Shown here: positions 7,500 to 16,600 of the stretch, piece after piece
How positions within the stretch are numbered: position 1 is the first letter of the stretch
Layout: each line of letters starts with the position of its first letter
Origin: CAYURR01 sp964446745
Lineage (GTDB): Bacteria; Bacillota; Clostridia; Lachnospirales; WQUN01
Direction: 5' to 3'
NCBI GenBank assembly: GCA_964446745.1
Contig: CAYURR010000022.1
Location: forward strand, 1-24,324
Length of the DNA: 24,324 nt
The notes under the pieces: model-generated
The model's input: the letters and a program-made list of their open reading frames with translations, nothing else
Database searches by the model: none
What the model was told of the DNA's origin: nothing
Translations under genes and position numbers: made by a program

Positions 7500-7616
7500 G
7501 GGCTGTAGAAAGAGTAAACATTTACCATGTATTTTCACGGATAACTGCGGATTTACAGCGTAAATCCGTTTGAATCCGTGCAAATACGTGGTATGGTGTT
7601 TCCCCTTCAACAGCCC
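7500..7616. repeat. 117-bp near-palindromic repeat (MITE- or REP-like)
   Basis: Two 57-base arms (7500-7556 and 7560-7616) are inverted copies of each other around a 3-base centre; about 41 of 57 positions match without gaps, and some mismatches would be G-U pairs in RNA. The outer ends read GGGCTGT...ACAGCCC and the centre GCGGATTTAC/GTAAATCCGT. It fills the gap between the gene ending at 7633 and the WYL gene. It could be a non-autonomous mobile element, or serve as a terminator or RNA-stabilising hairpin for the gene upstream. No transposase is present in the window. Confidence 0.75.
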
Positions 7617-7632
7617 CTACTTTTTATACTAC

Positions 7633-8541
7633 CTACATCATAGTTACCGCTTGCCTCTCGCACTCTTCAGCGGTGCGTAATAGCCCCGCTATCTCGGCTC
7701 TGATCCCGGCATCGGCCATATCCTTTGATTTCTTTATTTCATATGCGGTCTGCCAGCACTCGTGGCTCTTTTTATACAGTGCAGCAAGCTCCCGTTGATT
7801 GTATTTATCAAGGAACATCCACGCATATTGCCGCAATGCCGCGTATGTGCCGAGGCAATACTCCATCTCCCACGACAGGCAATATTTCGTTTCCTCCATT
7901 TCAAAGAATCCGATCAGCACCGGATATGCCGCCAATCCCTTTGCATTCTCACACCATTCCTCGCCGTTCAAGTGCTGCTTTGCGATCGCGAGCGTCCCGG
8001 ATACAATATCCGCTTGCTGCTTATCCGATTGCCCCGTTATCGTGAGCACGTTCAGGATCGGTATCTCTCTTTTGCCGAGCTCGGCGTAATCCATTTCTCC
8101 ATACTCGCCTGTTATCGACAGCGTCGCGAGTTTCTTTGTACCTTCATCGTATCCGATCACAAGCCCCCACTCCGGTACACCGATATCCCACGCGATAGCG
8201 GCTATGCCGTTGTCTATTGAGGTCTTGATCATTTCCATCGCTTCGTTTCGGCGCGCCTCTTCGATGTTGTCCTGATCCCACAGGCGGTCGCAATATGCGC
8301 AACTGAGCCCGCCGTTTTCGACCCAGGGCTTTTGCTTTTGAAACTCCCATACGCTCATCGCGCTCGGGCATAACTCCGCATGCACCCAGAGCCTAAACGC
8401 AAACCCACTCATCGCGACGATGTCCTCTGCCAGTTCTTTATATGGGCTGGTTTTGACTGCGCAGGACAGGGCCTTTGTAAACGAAAACAGATATCCCGTG
8501 CTGTCCGTAATGCCTTCCCATGTGATGTCAAGTTTTTTAAT
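7633..8541 (-). CDS. Conserved protein of unknown function partnered with AraC regulator; start codon apparently mutated
   Basis: The coding region reads as 302 residues if started at codon 8539-8541, which is ATT where ATG is expected. GAGGAGG at 8549-8555 is ideally placed 7 bases before it, and the encoded (I/M)KKLDITWEGITDSTGYLF opening matches proteins I recall from Clostridia. The first ATG in frame is at 8410-8412, which would lose 43 residues and has a poor ribosome binding site. The middle (AIAWDIGVPEWGLVIGYD) resembles the BtrH/C39-like papain fold, but tryptophan stands where peptidases have histidine, so no peptidase activity is claimed. The gene may be silent, or weakly expressed from ATT. 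Confidence 0.6.
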   Translation of the reverse strand: MKKLDITWEGITDSTGYLFSFTKALSCAVKTSPYKELAEDIVAMSGFAFRLWVHAELCPSAMSVWEFQKQKPWVENGGLSCAYCDRLWDQDNIEEARRNEAMEMIKTSIDNGIAAIAWDIGVPEWGLVIGYDEGTKKLATLSITGEYGEMDYAELGKREIPILNVLTITGQSDKQQADIVSGTLAIAKQHLNGEEWCENAKGLAAYPVLIGFFEMEETKYCLSWEMEYCLGTYAALRQYAWMFLDKYNQRELAALYKKSHECWQTAYEIKKSKDMADAGIRAEIAGLLRTAEECERQAVTMM

Positions 8542-9371
8542 TTCGCTTCCTCCTCAATCGGAATAAATATCCGCTCCGAAAACGTCCTGCTCTCCTCGAC
8601 ATAGGTCTCAAACTCATACCTGTACGCGCGTCGGTATCCGCTATTGGGAAGCCACTCGCTGTTTATATATGCCCATGTCCGGTGTACACAATTTACAAAG
8701 TCTGCGTGCCCGGTAGTCGGCGTATCGAATGCGGCATACAATCCCCCACCTATTTCAAGCCTCCTAGTACCGCTCAAACCCTCCACCGCCTCATGTGTGC
8801 GAATACCGATAAAATATTGCATACGTTCATGGGCATCATTCCAGATGCACACGCCGTAATCCGCAACAGTCTTACCACCGGACAAACGCTTCGATAACTT
8901 ATGGGCGTTATACTTGTTCCAGAAGTTCGGCGCATAATCCTCATCACTGTCAAAGCCCGTCAGCGAGAAGCTATCGCTATTAACGATCTGCGGCTTGATT
9001 TCAAACGATTTGGTTTCAAATGTGTAGCGGTCATATAGCTTTAGGCTATTGCTTGCGGTCTTGAATTCGTACGGGAGTATATGGTGCTCAGCTTTAAATG
9101 CGCGTATAAAATTCTCCTTTGAGTTAAAGCCATAGCGAAACGCAAGCTCCGATATATGCATTTTCCCCTCGCATATACGCTTTGCGATCTCGGAAAGGCG
9201 GCGTTTTCGAATATAATCGGCGGGTGTTAGGCGGACTACCTCCTTGAACACACGCAGGAAATGATATTAAGAATATCCGGCTGCCCTTGCACATACCCCA
9301 AGGTCTATATCAGATGCCAGATTTTCCTCAATGAAATCTATCGCCCGTGCAATGTGTTCTCGATAATCCAT
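8409..9371 (-). pseudogene. AraC family regulator with GyrI-like domain, interrupted by a stop codon
   Basis: Reading from ATG 9369-9371 gives the start of an AraC-type helix-turn-helix (AIDFIEENLASDIDLGVCAR) that hits TAA at 9267-9269 (codon 35), exactly where homologues read YSxYHFLRVFKE. The same frame then continues without a break through the second helix-turn-helix (ISELAFRYGFNSKENFIRAF) into a GyrI-like/effector-binding domain ending IFIPIEEEAK. The natural stop should follow at 8538-8540, but TTA stands there instead of TGA, so the frame runs on to 8409. A short product could begin at GTG 9249-9251, missing the first helix-turn-helix half. Regulator of the gene at 7633, with which it originally overlapped by ATGA. 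Confidence 0.7.
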
Positions 9372-9435
9372 ACCTACCACCCGCCATGAGTTTACATCCT
9401 ATTCCCGATTGACGATTGATAAATCTTGCGAACTA

Positions 9436-10626
9436 TTATAGCGACTTTATTGTCTCGATGATGATGTCGGCGGCCTTATCGAGCTGCTCGTAGCTCAGCG
9501 CATCGGAGACCTGAACGCGAATACGTGCCGCGCCCTCCGGTACGACCGGGAAACCGAAGCCTATCGCGTATACGCCCTTTTCCATCATGCGGCGCGATGC
9601 CTCGATCGCGATCTCGGTCTTGCCCACGATGATCGGTATGATCGCCGAGTCCCCTTCGAGCGGGTTCAGGCCTCCGGCCTTTAACAGATTGCGCATATGA
9701 TTGACCTTATCCATCAGCGACGTTACGATCTGCGGGTTCTGTTCGAGGTATTCGAACGCCGCTATCGCTATACCGCAGAGCACCGGCGGCAATGAATTTG
9801 AAAACAGATGCGGGCGCGATTTCTGAATCAGGTAGTCGCATATATCCGCACTGGCCGCGATAAAACCGCCGCCCGCTCCGCCGAGTGCCTTGCCCAGCGT
9901 ACCCGAGATGATATCCACCTCAGACGGATCGATGCCGTAGTATTCACATGTCCCGCGTCCCGTTTTGCCTATTACACCCGTGGCATGGGATTCGTCGACC
10001 ATCAACAGCGCATCATAACGCTTGCATACATCAATGATCTCGGGCAGCTTTGCGATATCGCCCTCCATCGAGAACACGCCGTCCGTTACGACCAACACCG
10101 CAGCCTCGGCTGGGTTTTCCGTACGCGCCTTCTTTAGCGCTTCCTCAAGCGAATTCATATCGCTGTGCTTGTATACAGCCTTGTTTACACCCTTCCCCAC
10201 CATCCTGCATCCGTCTATGATGCTCGCGTGGTTCAACTCATCCGATATAACCGTATCGCCCGCGACGAGTAGCGTCGGTATCACAGCGGTGTTCGCAGCC
10301 CAGCATGAGGTATATGTGAGCGCTGCGGGCATACCCAAAAAGCCCGCGATCTTTTGCTCAAGCGCGCGGTGTATATCAAAGGTTCCGCATATGAATCTTA
10401 CGCTGCTCGCACCCGCTCCGTATCTCGCGAGCGCTTGCTGACCGGCCTCCACGAGCTCAGGCTTGTTTGCCAAGCCTATGTAGTTATTGGAGCAGAGCAT
10501 GATGCTCTCGCCGTAACCCTCTACATCCGATGAACCCTCGAGCGGCCCCTTTAAAAAGCGCAGACCCTTATATGTGCCCGCCTCCTTGAGTTTCTGTATC
10601 TCCTGACTGTAGCGTGTAAATGCCAT
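9436..10626 (-). CDS. kbl: Glycine C-acetyltransferase (2-amino-3-ketobutyrate CoA ligase)
   Basis: A 396-residue PLP enzyme of the alpha-oxoamine synthase family, the same length as known Kbl proteins. It splits 2-amino-3-ketobutyrate with CoA into glycine and acetyl-CoA in the cytosol. Visible features are DELNHASIIDG around H133, MVDESHATGVIGKTGRG with D211 and H214 for PLP, and SGTLGKALGGAGGG whose K246 should bind PLP. The start has GGGAGTGATATT before ATG, inside the end of tdh, only 4 bases after its stop. Together with tdh it forms the two-step threonine degradation route. Tandem stops TAA TAG end it. A related enzyme, 8-amino-7-oxononanoate synthase, is less likely given the tdh neighbour. 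Confidence 0.93.
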   Translation of the reverse strand: MAFTRYSQEIQKLKEAGTYKGLRFLKGPLEGSSDVEGYGESIMLCSNNYIGLANKPELVEAGQQALARYGAGASSVRFICGTFDIHRALEQKIAGFLGMPAALTYTSCWAANTAVIPTLLVAGDTVISDELNHASIIDGCRMVGKGVNKAVYKHSDMNSLEEALKKARTENPAEAAVLVVTDGVFSMEGDIAKLPEIIDVCKRYDALLMVDESHATGVIGKTGRGTCEYYGIDPSEVDIISGTLGKALGGAGGGFIAASADICDYLIQKSRPHLFSNSLPPVLCGIAIAAFEYLEQNPQIVTSLMDKVNHMRNLLKAGGLNPLEGDSAIIPIIVGKTEIAIEASRRMMEKGVYAIGFGFPVVPEGAARIRVQVSDALSYEQLDKAADIIIETIKSL

Positions 10627-10630
10627 AATA

Positions 10631-11677
10631 TCACTCCCAGTTCAATATAACCTTGCCCGACTTACCCGACGCCATTACCTCAAAGCCCTGTTCAAAATTA
10701 TCGACAGCGAACCTATGCGTGATGATCGGGTTCAGATCAAATCCCGACTGCACGATGTTCGTCATCTTATACCATGTCTCAAACATCTCACGACCATATA
10801 TCCCCTTGATCGTCAGTCCCCTGAACACAACCTTATCCCAGTCTATGACAGTACCGGGTTCCTGTAGGCCCAGCAGCGCGATCTTGCCGCCGTTGCGGCA
10901 GTTGTCGACGATATCGTTGAACGCCCTGTGGTTGCCGGACATCTCGAGCCCGATATCAAAGCCCTCGCGCATGTTCAGTTCCTTCATGACCGGTGCGAGC
11001 GGCTGCTTCATCGTGTTTACGGTGCGGATCTCCATGCGTGTGGTCTGAGCATTACAAAGCTTCTGCGCAAGTTCGAGCCTGAAATCATTTACATCCGTGA
11101 GCACCACGTGACGCGCGCCCGCATGAACGGCTACCGCCGCGGCCATGATGCCAATAGGACCCGCTCCGGTCACGAGCACATCCTCGCCCAAGATGTTAAA
11201 CGAGAGAGCCGTGTGCACCGCATTCCCGAACGGGTCAAAGATCGCAAAGAAATCCTCAGGCACATTGCTTGCGCATTTCCAGACATTCACAGCCGGGACC
11301 GCCACATACTCCGCAAACGCACCGTCGATCTGCACGCCTATGCCTTGAGTGTTTATACACAGGTGTCTGTTACCCGCGAGGCAATTGCGGCAGCGATTGC
11401 ACACTACATGGCCTTCAGCCGATACGAGCTCGCCGACCTCCAGATGATTCACATTCACACCGACCTCCGCGATCGTACCGACAAATTCGTGTCCGATCGT
11501 CATAGGCACCTTTATCGTCTTCTGCGCCCAGTCATTCCATTGATAGATATGTATATCCGTACCGCATATCGCAGTCTTTCTGACCTTTATCAACACCTGA
11601 TCCGGTCCTATCGTAGGCTTCTCGACATCCCGCATCCAGATACCGGGCTTGTCAAACGCCTTTACCAATGCCTTCAT
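10631..11677 (-). CDS. tdh: L-threonine 3-dehydrogenase
   Basis: A 348-residue zinc-dependent medium-chain dehydrogenase that oxidises L-threonine to 2-amino-3-ketobutyrate with NAD+. The catalytic zinc and proton-relay residues C38, T40 and H43 (AICGTDIH) and H63-E64 (IGHEF) fall at the same numbers as in the E. coli enzyme. The structural zinc loop is CNRCRNCLAGNRHLC, and the NAD-binding turn is GAGPIGIMAAAVAV with an aspartate at the end of the second strand (LTDVND). AGGGAGG lies 7 bases before ATG. Product passes straight to Kbl, encoded 4 bases downstream. The NADH made here could feed the transhydrogenase-like complex encoded upstream in the same gene row. Confidence 0.95.
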   Translation of the reverse strand: MKALVKAFDKPGIWMRDVEKPTIGPDQVLIKVRKTAICGTDIHIYQWNDWAQKTIKVPMTIGHEFVGTIAEVGVNVNHLEVGELVSAEGHVVCNRCRNCLAGNRHLCINTQGIGVQIDGAFAEYVAVPAVNVWKCASNVPEDFFAIFDPFGNAVHTALSFNILGEDVLVTGAGPIGIMAAAVAVHAGARHVVLTDVNDFRLELAQKLCNAQTTRMEIRTVNTMKQPLAPVMKELNMREGFDIGLEMSGNHRAFNDIVDNCRNGGKIALLGLQEPGTVIDWDKVVFRGLTIKGIYGREMFETWYKMTNIVQSGFDLNPIITHRFAVDNFEQGFEVMASGKSGKVILNWE

Positions 11678-11736
11678 AAATGACCTCCCTTTATATATTG
11701 CACCTTTTATTTCTCACAGATTTGTAACCGCTACGC

Positions 11737-12541
11737 TTACCCAGCCGCTGACATGATCGCCCTACATATTGAGCACGCCGAATAGTGATCCGAGGTATCA
11801 ACCTCTATGCCGTCTTCCTTGGCAATCTCAATGAGCCTACGTACCCCACCGTCCAACAACGCGGCCGCGTATCTGTTATCTCGCGGTTCGTATCGATCGA
11901 TGATATCGAGGATATCGTTCTTGTAGACATTGCCTATCGTAAACGAGCAGATCTCTACATCCCCGTTAGGGTTCAGCGATATGCTGTGCGCATCGTCAAG
12001 CGGTGCCGTATAGATCGCTTCGCCGCATTTGAAATCTAGATCGACGGGCTTATGTTCGTAATACTCCGACAGATATTTTACCGCGTTACCGGCCGGAAAG
12101 ATCACATTGCCGCTCGAGTGTGGTATCCCGAGGTTATCGAAATACCCAAGCGACTCCTTGGTCTTCCGGTTATATTCATTCGGGTCATCTGGGCTTTTGA
12201 CCCATGCAGGGTGCAGCCTGAAGCTTTCGAATCCCGCGTTCTTCACAGCCTCCGCAAACGGATACACATCCTCCGGCGGTATATGCTCGGCGTGAAACGC
12301 ATCCACGGACAAGAGTATCGAGTTCACACCGCTGTCCTTCAGTTCGTCCACAACCCTTTTTATCACCGTGCGATCCTTGGAAAAGAAGCCGTTCGTGATG
12401 ATCAGCATGAGCTGCGGCCGTCTTGTCGATATGGAGCCTCGGCGGCTTTAACTTATCCGCTGCCGAGCAATGCTTGCATTTGCTCGTGCACGCGTTTGTA
12501 ACTACAAATTCTATCCTTTCAGGCGTGATATATGGGTTCAA
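11737..12541 (-). pseudogene. Radical SAM protein gene broken by deletion and frameshift
   Basis: Two pieces lie in different frames. The first starts at TTG 12539-12541 (GGGAGG upstream) and reads MNPYITPERIEFVVTNACTS then KCKHC: the CxxxCxxC iron-sulfur motif at residues 18, 22 and 25. It is good to about HIDK (12422). The second, from about 12420 down to 11737, continues with LMLIITNGFFSKDRTVIKRV, SILLSVDAFHAEH and a C-terminal cysteine region (CGEAIYTAPL, ICSF, CSICRAI) like a SPASM/auxiliary cluster domain. The stretch that should join them, including the GGEP motif that contacts the SAM amine, is missing (I estimate some 50 residues). The protein should therefore be inactive. Confidence 0.75.
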
Positions 12542-12573
12542 CTTAGCTTTATCCTCCCATCGAAAGCGATCCG

Positions 12574-13668
12574 TTATTCGGGCATCGTCCCCGTCACCGT
12601 TACCTCAGAGCGATTATGAAACAGTTGTTTGACCTTTATATCTACAAAATGTTCGGTCAGCGCCTGTACTCCCCTATCGATGATAGTCTTGATCTTCTTG
12701 GGCTGCTCAGGCAGCTTGAATGTCATGATCAACCGGCCTATTCGCAAAACCTCCGCGTATTTGCATACGATTGCGACAGATTCCATTACATCCATACGCA
12801 TATCGTTTACGAGCACGGTATCACGCCTGCGCTGGGTCTTTGTACGGTCTTGCATGTCCGCTATTATCCGCATTAAATAATCCTGCGCGGTCTCTTGCAT
12901 ATGGCGTATCCCACGATGGGTCTTTAGCCTCTTGTCGAGGTTTGCGGGGTCCACCGCGTTTACACTCAAGCCGTTCAATGCCAATATCCTACTCCAGCCG
13001 CCGGGTGCGGCCCCAAGATCTATAGCTCCCGTGTAGCCGCTCAGATCCAACCCGAACACCTCTATAGCCTCGAGCAGCTTGAACTCTGCCCTACTGATGC
13101 GCTCGTCGGAGTTTTGATATCTGCGCATACCACCGGCCCACGCGCTTAGGTTGTCTGATGGCGCGGACACGCCGCTGTATGCGATCTTGCGTGTGCCTTG
13201 CCCTTCTGCACCCTTTTCAGCCTGGACTACAACCGACACGATCATCTCGGGGTCCTTTACATCCTCCGTAAACCCCTCGGCGGATATCCGCTCCGCTATC
13301 ATACGCGCCGTGTCGGTTTTATTCGGTGCGTTCGGGGACTCGTCATATACACGCACCTGCACCGAAAAGCGTTTCACCTGAGCCTCTCGCAGTAGCACAA
13401 GCGCATTCTGCACATGCGCATTTTTTGCTATGTCCGAAATTCCATTTACATCCGAGATATCCGAGGTGTTTTGCAACGGGAAGATATGCCTCAGGAATAT
13501 CGCTGGTTTGAGTTTCTCAGCGCAGGATTTGATATCGCCGAGGGGTACGGATGCTATCCCTACCCCTCGTTTTATCCAACGCTCCAATGCCGCTCCGGGC
13601 AGAAGTGCCACGATCTCCCTTTGGCAGAGTTCCCACATATCGTCGTCGCAGGTAAATACAAGCCTCAA
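12574..13668 (-). CDS. RlmM/FtsJ-like SAM-dependent RNA methyltransferase
   Basis: A 364-residue protein. The C-terminal half is an FtsJ/RrmJ-type 2'-O-ribose methyltransferase: SAM-binding AIDLGAAPGGWSRIL, VNAVDPANLD, then VLVNDMRMD and MTFKLPEQ, providing the D and K of the K-D-K-E catalytic set. The N-terminal half, opening LRLVFTCDDDMWELCQRE, looks like a THUMP-type RNA-binding module, as in RlmM, which modifies 23S rRNA. A frame is open to 13740, but TTG at 13666-13668 overlaps the stop of the preceding gene (TTGA), has GGAAGGA 8 bases before it, and gives the natural N-terminus. Coupled translation with the 1,121-residue redox gene is likely. Confidence 0.8.
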   Translation of the reverse strand: MRLVFTCDDDMWELCQREIVALLPGAALERWIKRGVGIASVPLGDIKSCAEKLKPAIFLRHIFPLQNTSDISDVNGISDIAKNAHVQNALVLLREAQVKRFSVQVRVYDESPNAPNKTDTARMIAERISAEGFTEDVKDPEMIVSVVVQAEKGAEGQGTRKIAYSGVSAPSDNLSAWAGGMRRYQNSDERISRAEFKLLEAIEVFGLDLSGYTGAIDLGAAPGGWSRILALNGLSVNAVDPANLDKRLKTHRGIRHMQETAQDYLMRIIADMQDRTKTQRRRDTVLVNDMRMDVMESVAIVCKYAEVLRIGRLIMTFKLPEQPKKIKTIIDRGVQALTEHFVDIKVKQLFHNRSEVTVTGTMPE

Positions 13669-16600
13669 CGCGCAAGTCCTTCCTTCTTCATGTAATCCGT
13701 AAAGCGTGCGAAGTATGCGTTGGTGTTCTTTGTATGGCATGTGCAGCAGCCACCTATGGATTTGCTATCTGAGCACGAGCCTTCCATACAAGCTTCATCC
13801 TCAGAACTCGCCTCTGCATAAGCTATTCGCTTGCTGCCTCCGGCTGCCTTGATCAACTCGGCTATGACCTCGATATTTGTTATACCGCTCACAGGTTTTA
13901 TTACAGGCCGGACCGTAACTTGCTTGCCCACCGTAGATACAACCGTACCGCCGCTCTCCCAGAGCACCGAGCCCGGCAGTACGATCTGCGCCTTTTGCGC
14001 GGTGTTTGTCATGATCACATCTTGCACAGCCAAGAATTCCAATCCGTCAAACGCTACATCCGACGGATCCTCGCCAAACACCAGAAGCCCCTTTATCTGG
14101 CCCTGTGCCATCAATGACTTGAGCTCGTGTGCGTCGGTATTGATCCCGAGCTTGCGCAAGCCATAGCTGTTTACATTGGCCTTGAGTTGGATGATGCCGT
14201 TACGCGGGCCGCTCAGATGGTTCGTGCGCTTCGCGGTCTCTATGAGCATACGCTCGATTTCCGCGCCTACATTCTGCTGCTCATAGATGATCACAGCCTT
14301 CTTGGCCTTTTCCAATATCGCAGCGGCTTCATTAATACCACTCTCGTTTAGATCAAATCTCTGAGTGGCTATACGTACCAAACGGTCATTCTTGCCCATA
14401 TATAATAACTTCGCGCCGTTTTCGACTGCCTTTTTAATATTTTGTACGGCCATACCACAGCTATCCGAAAACTCGCCGACAGCCACGACGACGTCCGTTC
14501 GCTCGAGCTGTTCAAAGTCTGCGGTACTCATATTATCGCCGCCGTCGTTCAGGCAATATACCTGTTCTATGCCCGTAAGCGAAGCAAATTGTTTGATCGC
14601 GTTAATCTCTTGATTGCTGTATCTGTCAGAAACGGTTATCGCAACCGCCTCCGCACCATGGCGTGCCTTGATGCCCTGTATCTTTTTATATGTATTTATG
14701 CACGCGTCATAAAGGCTCGTCTCAGCCAAGCTCTTATCTACCGACTGATACGCGGATGTTATACGCGGTGCGTCGTTTAATATCGTGAAGCCAAAGCGTC
14801 CGTTTACGCAGAGCTCACCCTGTGAACGCAGTAACATCGAACCCTTGGATGTAACCTCGGTTTTACAACCCATACCGCAGAACATACATACATTCTCGGT
14901 CTTTACTTCCGCGACGGGCACGGGCTTTGTAATCTTCAATCGCTCCTGCAACGCTCCGGTCGGGCACATTTGTACACATTGTCCACAGGATATGCAGTCG
15001 GTCTTTGTAATCTCTGTTTCAAGCGCGGGCTTTACATAGGTATCGAATCCCCTGTCCACGAGTCCGACCGCCTCTACACCCATTACCTCCTCGCAGACCC
15101 TTACGCACAGTCCGCAGAGTATGCATTTGTCCGGGTTGCGCAGGAAGAACGGATTGCTCAGATCGGGCTCGGAGCTGTGTTTTTCTCCCGCATAAATATC
15201 GGTCTGGGCGCCATATACATTCGCGTAACGTATCAATTTACATTCGTAATAATCCCCGCATCCGCATTCAAGGCAACGTTGCGCTTCCTTGCGGGCCTCC
15301 TCGGCTGTGTATCCGTTTGTTACCTCAGAGAAGTTCTCCTTGCGAATCCCTTTCGGCAGGTGATGCTGCTTTACGCGGCTGACCTTTTCCTTATCATCGA
15401 AATCTGCCTCGGTGAGCTGTCTCTGTACGAGTATGTCGTAATCCGGATAGGCCGCCGGTCTCTCGATCCCAGCCTGTATGCGCAGATCAATCGCCTTCGC
15501 GGCCTTCCATGCCTCAGCTATGGCCTCTACAGCTATGCCGGCGCCTTTGTTCGTTGCGTCACCGATAGCAAACACATTGCCGAGGTTCGTCTCGAAGCTG
15601 CGTTCGTTTGCCTCTATCGTCATGCGCCTCGTGAGCTTTACATCCTCGAAGCCCTTGGGCTCAAATCCCTGACCGATCGCTATGATCACCGTATCGACCT
15701 CTAAGAGCTCTTGCATACCGTTTATCGGCACAGGCGAACGCCGCCCGCTCTGATCCGGCTCGCCGAGTTCCATACATTGAAGCCTCATACCCGTGACCTT
15801 GCCACCGGTCGAGATGATCTCGGTCGGGTTCACGAGATACATAAACGTTACGCCCTCTTCCTCGGCCTCGGCGATCTCGATGGCCTCGGCGGGCATCTCG
15901 TTCTTTGTACGGCGATATATGTTGTACACAACATCCGCGCCCATACGTACAGCGGTTCGGCATGCATCCATCGCGGTATTGCCGCCACCCACGATAGCGA
16001 CCTTCTTGCCCATCGTAAACGGCTCATTGTTTGAGACCGCACGCAGGAAATCTATTCCGCCTACAACCCCGTTCGCATCCTCGCCCTTACATCCGAGCTT
16101 TGAGCTCTTCCATGCGCCCGTCGCAATGATCACCGCATCGAACACATCTCTAAGCTCTTGCAAGCTGATATCCTTACCGACTGCGGTGTTGCATACAACC
16201 TTTATACCAGTCTCGGTCAGGAATTTTATCTCTTCGTCCAAGACACGTTTGGGCAGACGATATTCCGGTATGCCGTAGCGCAGCATGCCCCCGGCCTTCG
16301 GCATCGCCTCGATGATCGTGACCTCATAACCCTTCAATCTCAAGAAATACGCAGCGGACAATCCGCCGGGACCCGCGCCGATCACACATACGCGCTTGGG
16401 CGCGTTCGGTAGCTGTTGCGTATCACCCGCCGCCTCTATCCTCGTCTTTATCTCTTCAAGCAATGCTTGTTTGCTGTTGACCGCTCCGTTGCCGCCACCA
16501 AACGTCACAGCCTCCGAGGCATAACGCTTCAGCGCGGCGATATTGATCGGATCCTCGACGAGCTTGCGGCGGCATTCCTTTTCACACGGATGCGGACATA

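Noticed and set aside
7479..7610. N-terminal extension of the WYL regulator to 7610
   Set aside because: The extra 44 residues are encoded within the palindromic repeat and resemble no regulator; a GTG with a good ribosome binding site lies at 7476-7478.
9372..9435. Terminator after kbl
   Set aside because: No stable hairpin with a T run is visible, so transcription may continue into the damaged AraC gene.
12408..12435. Programmed frameshift in the radical SAM gene
   Set aside because: No slippery sequence is seen, and a simple shift would not restore the missing central motif; a deletion explains it better.
14970..15704. A 244-codon open frame on the plus strand opposite the large redox gene
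   Set aside because: It lies wholly antisense to clearly conserved domains, has no family resemblance and no good ribosome binding site; it is a by-product of codon use. The same applies to plus-strand frames at 10928-11683, 4791-5375 and 7762-8220.
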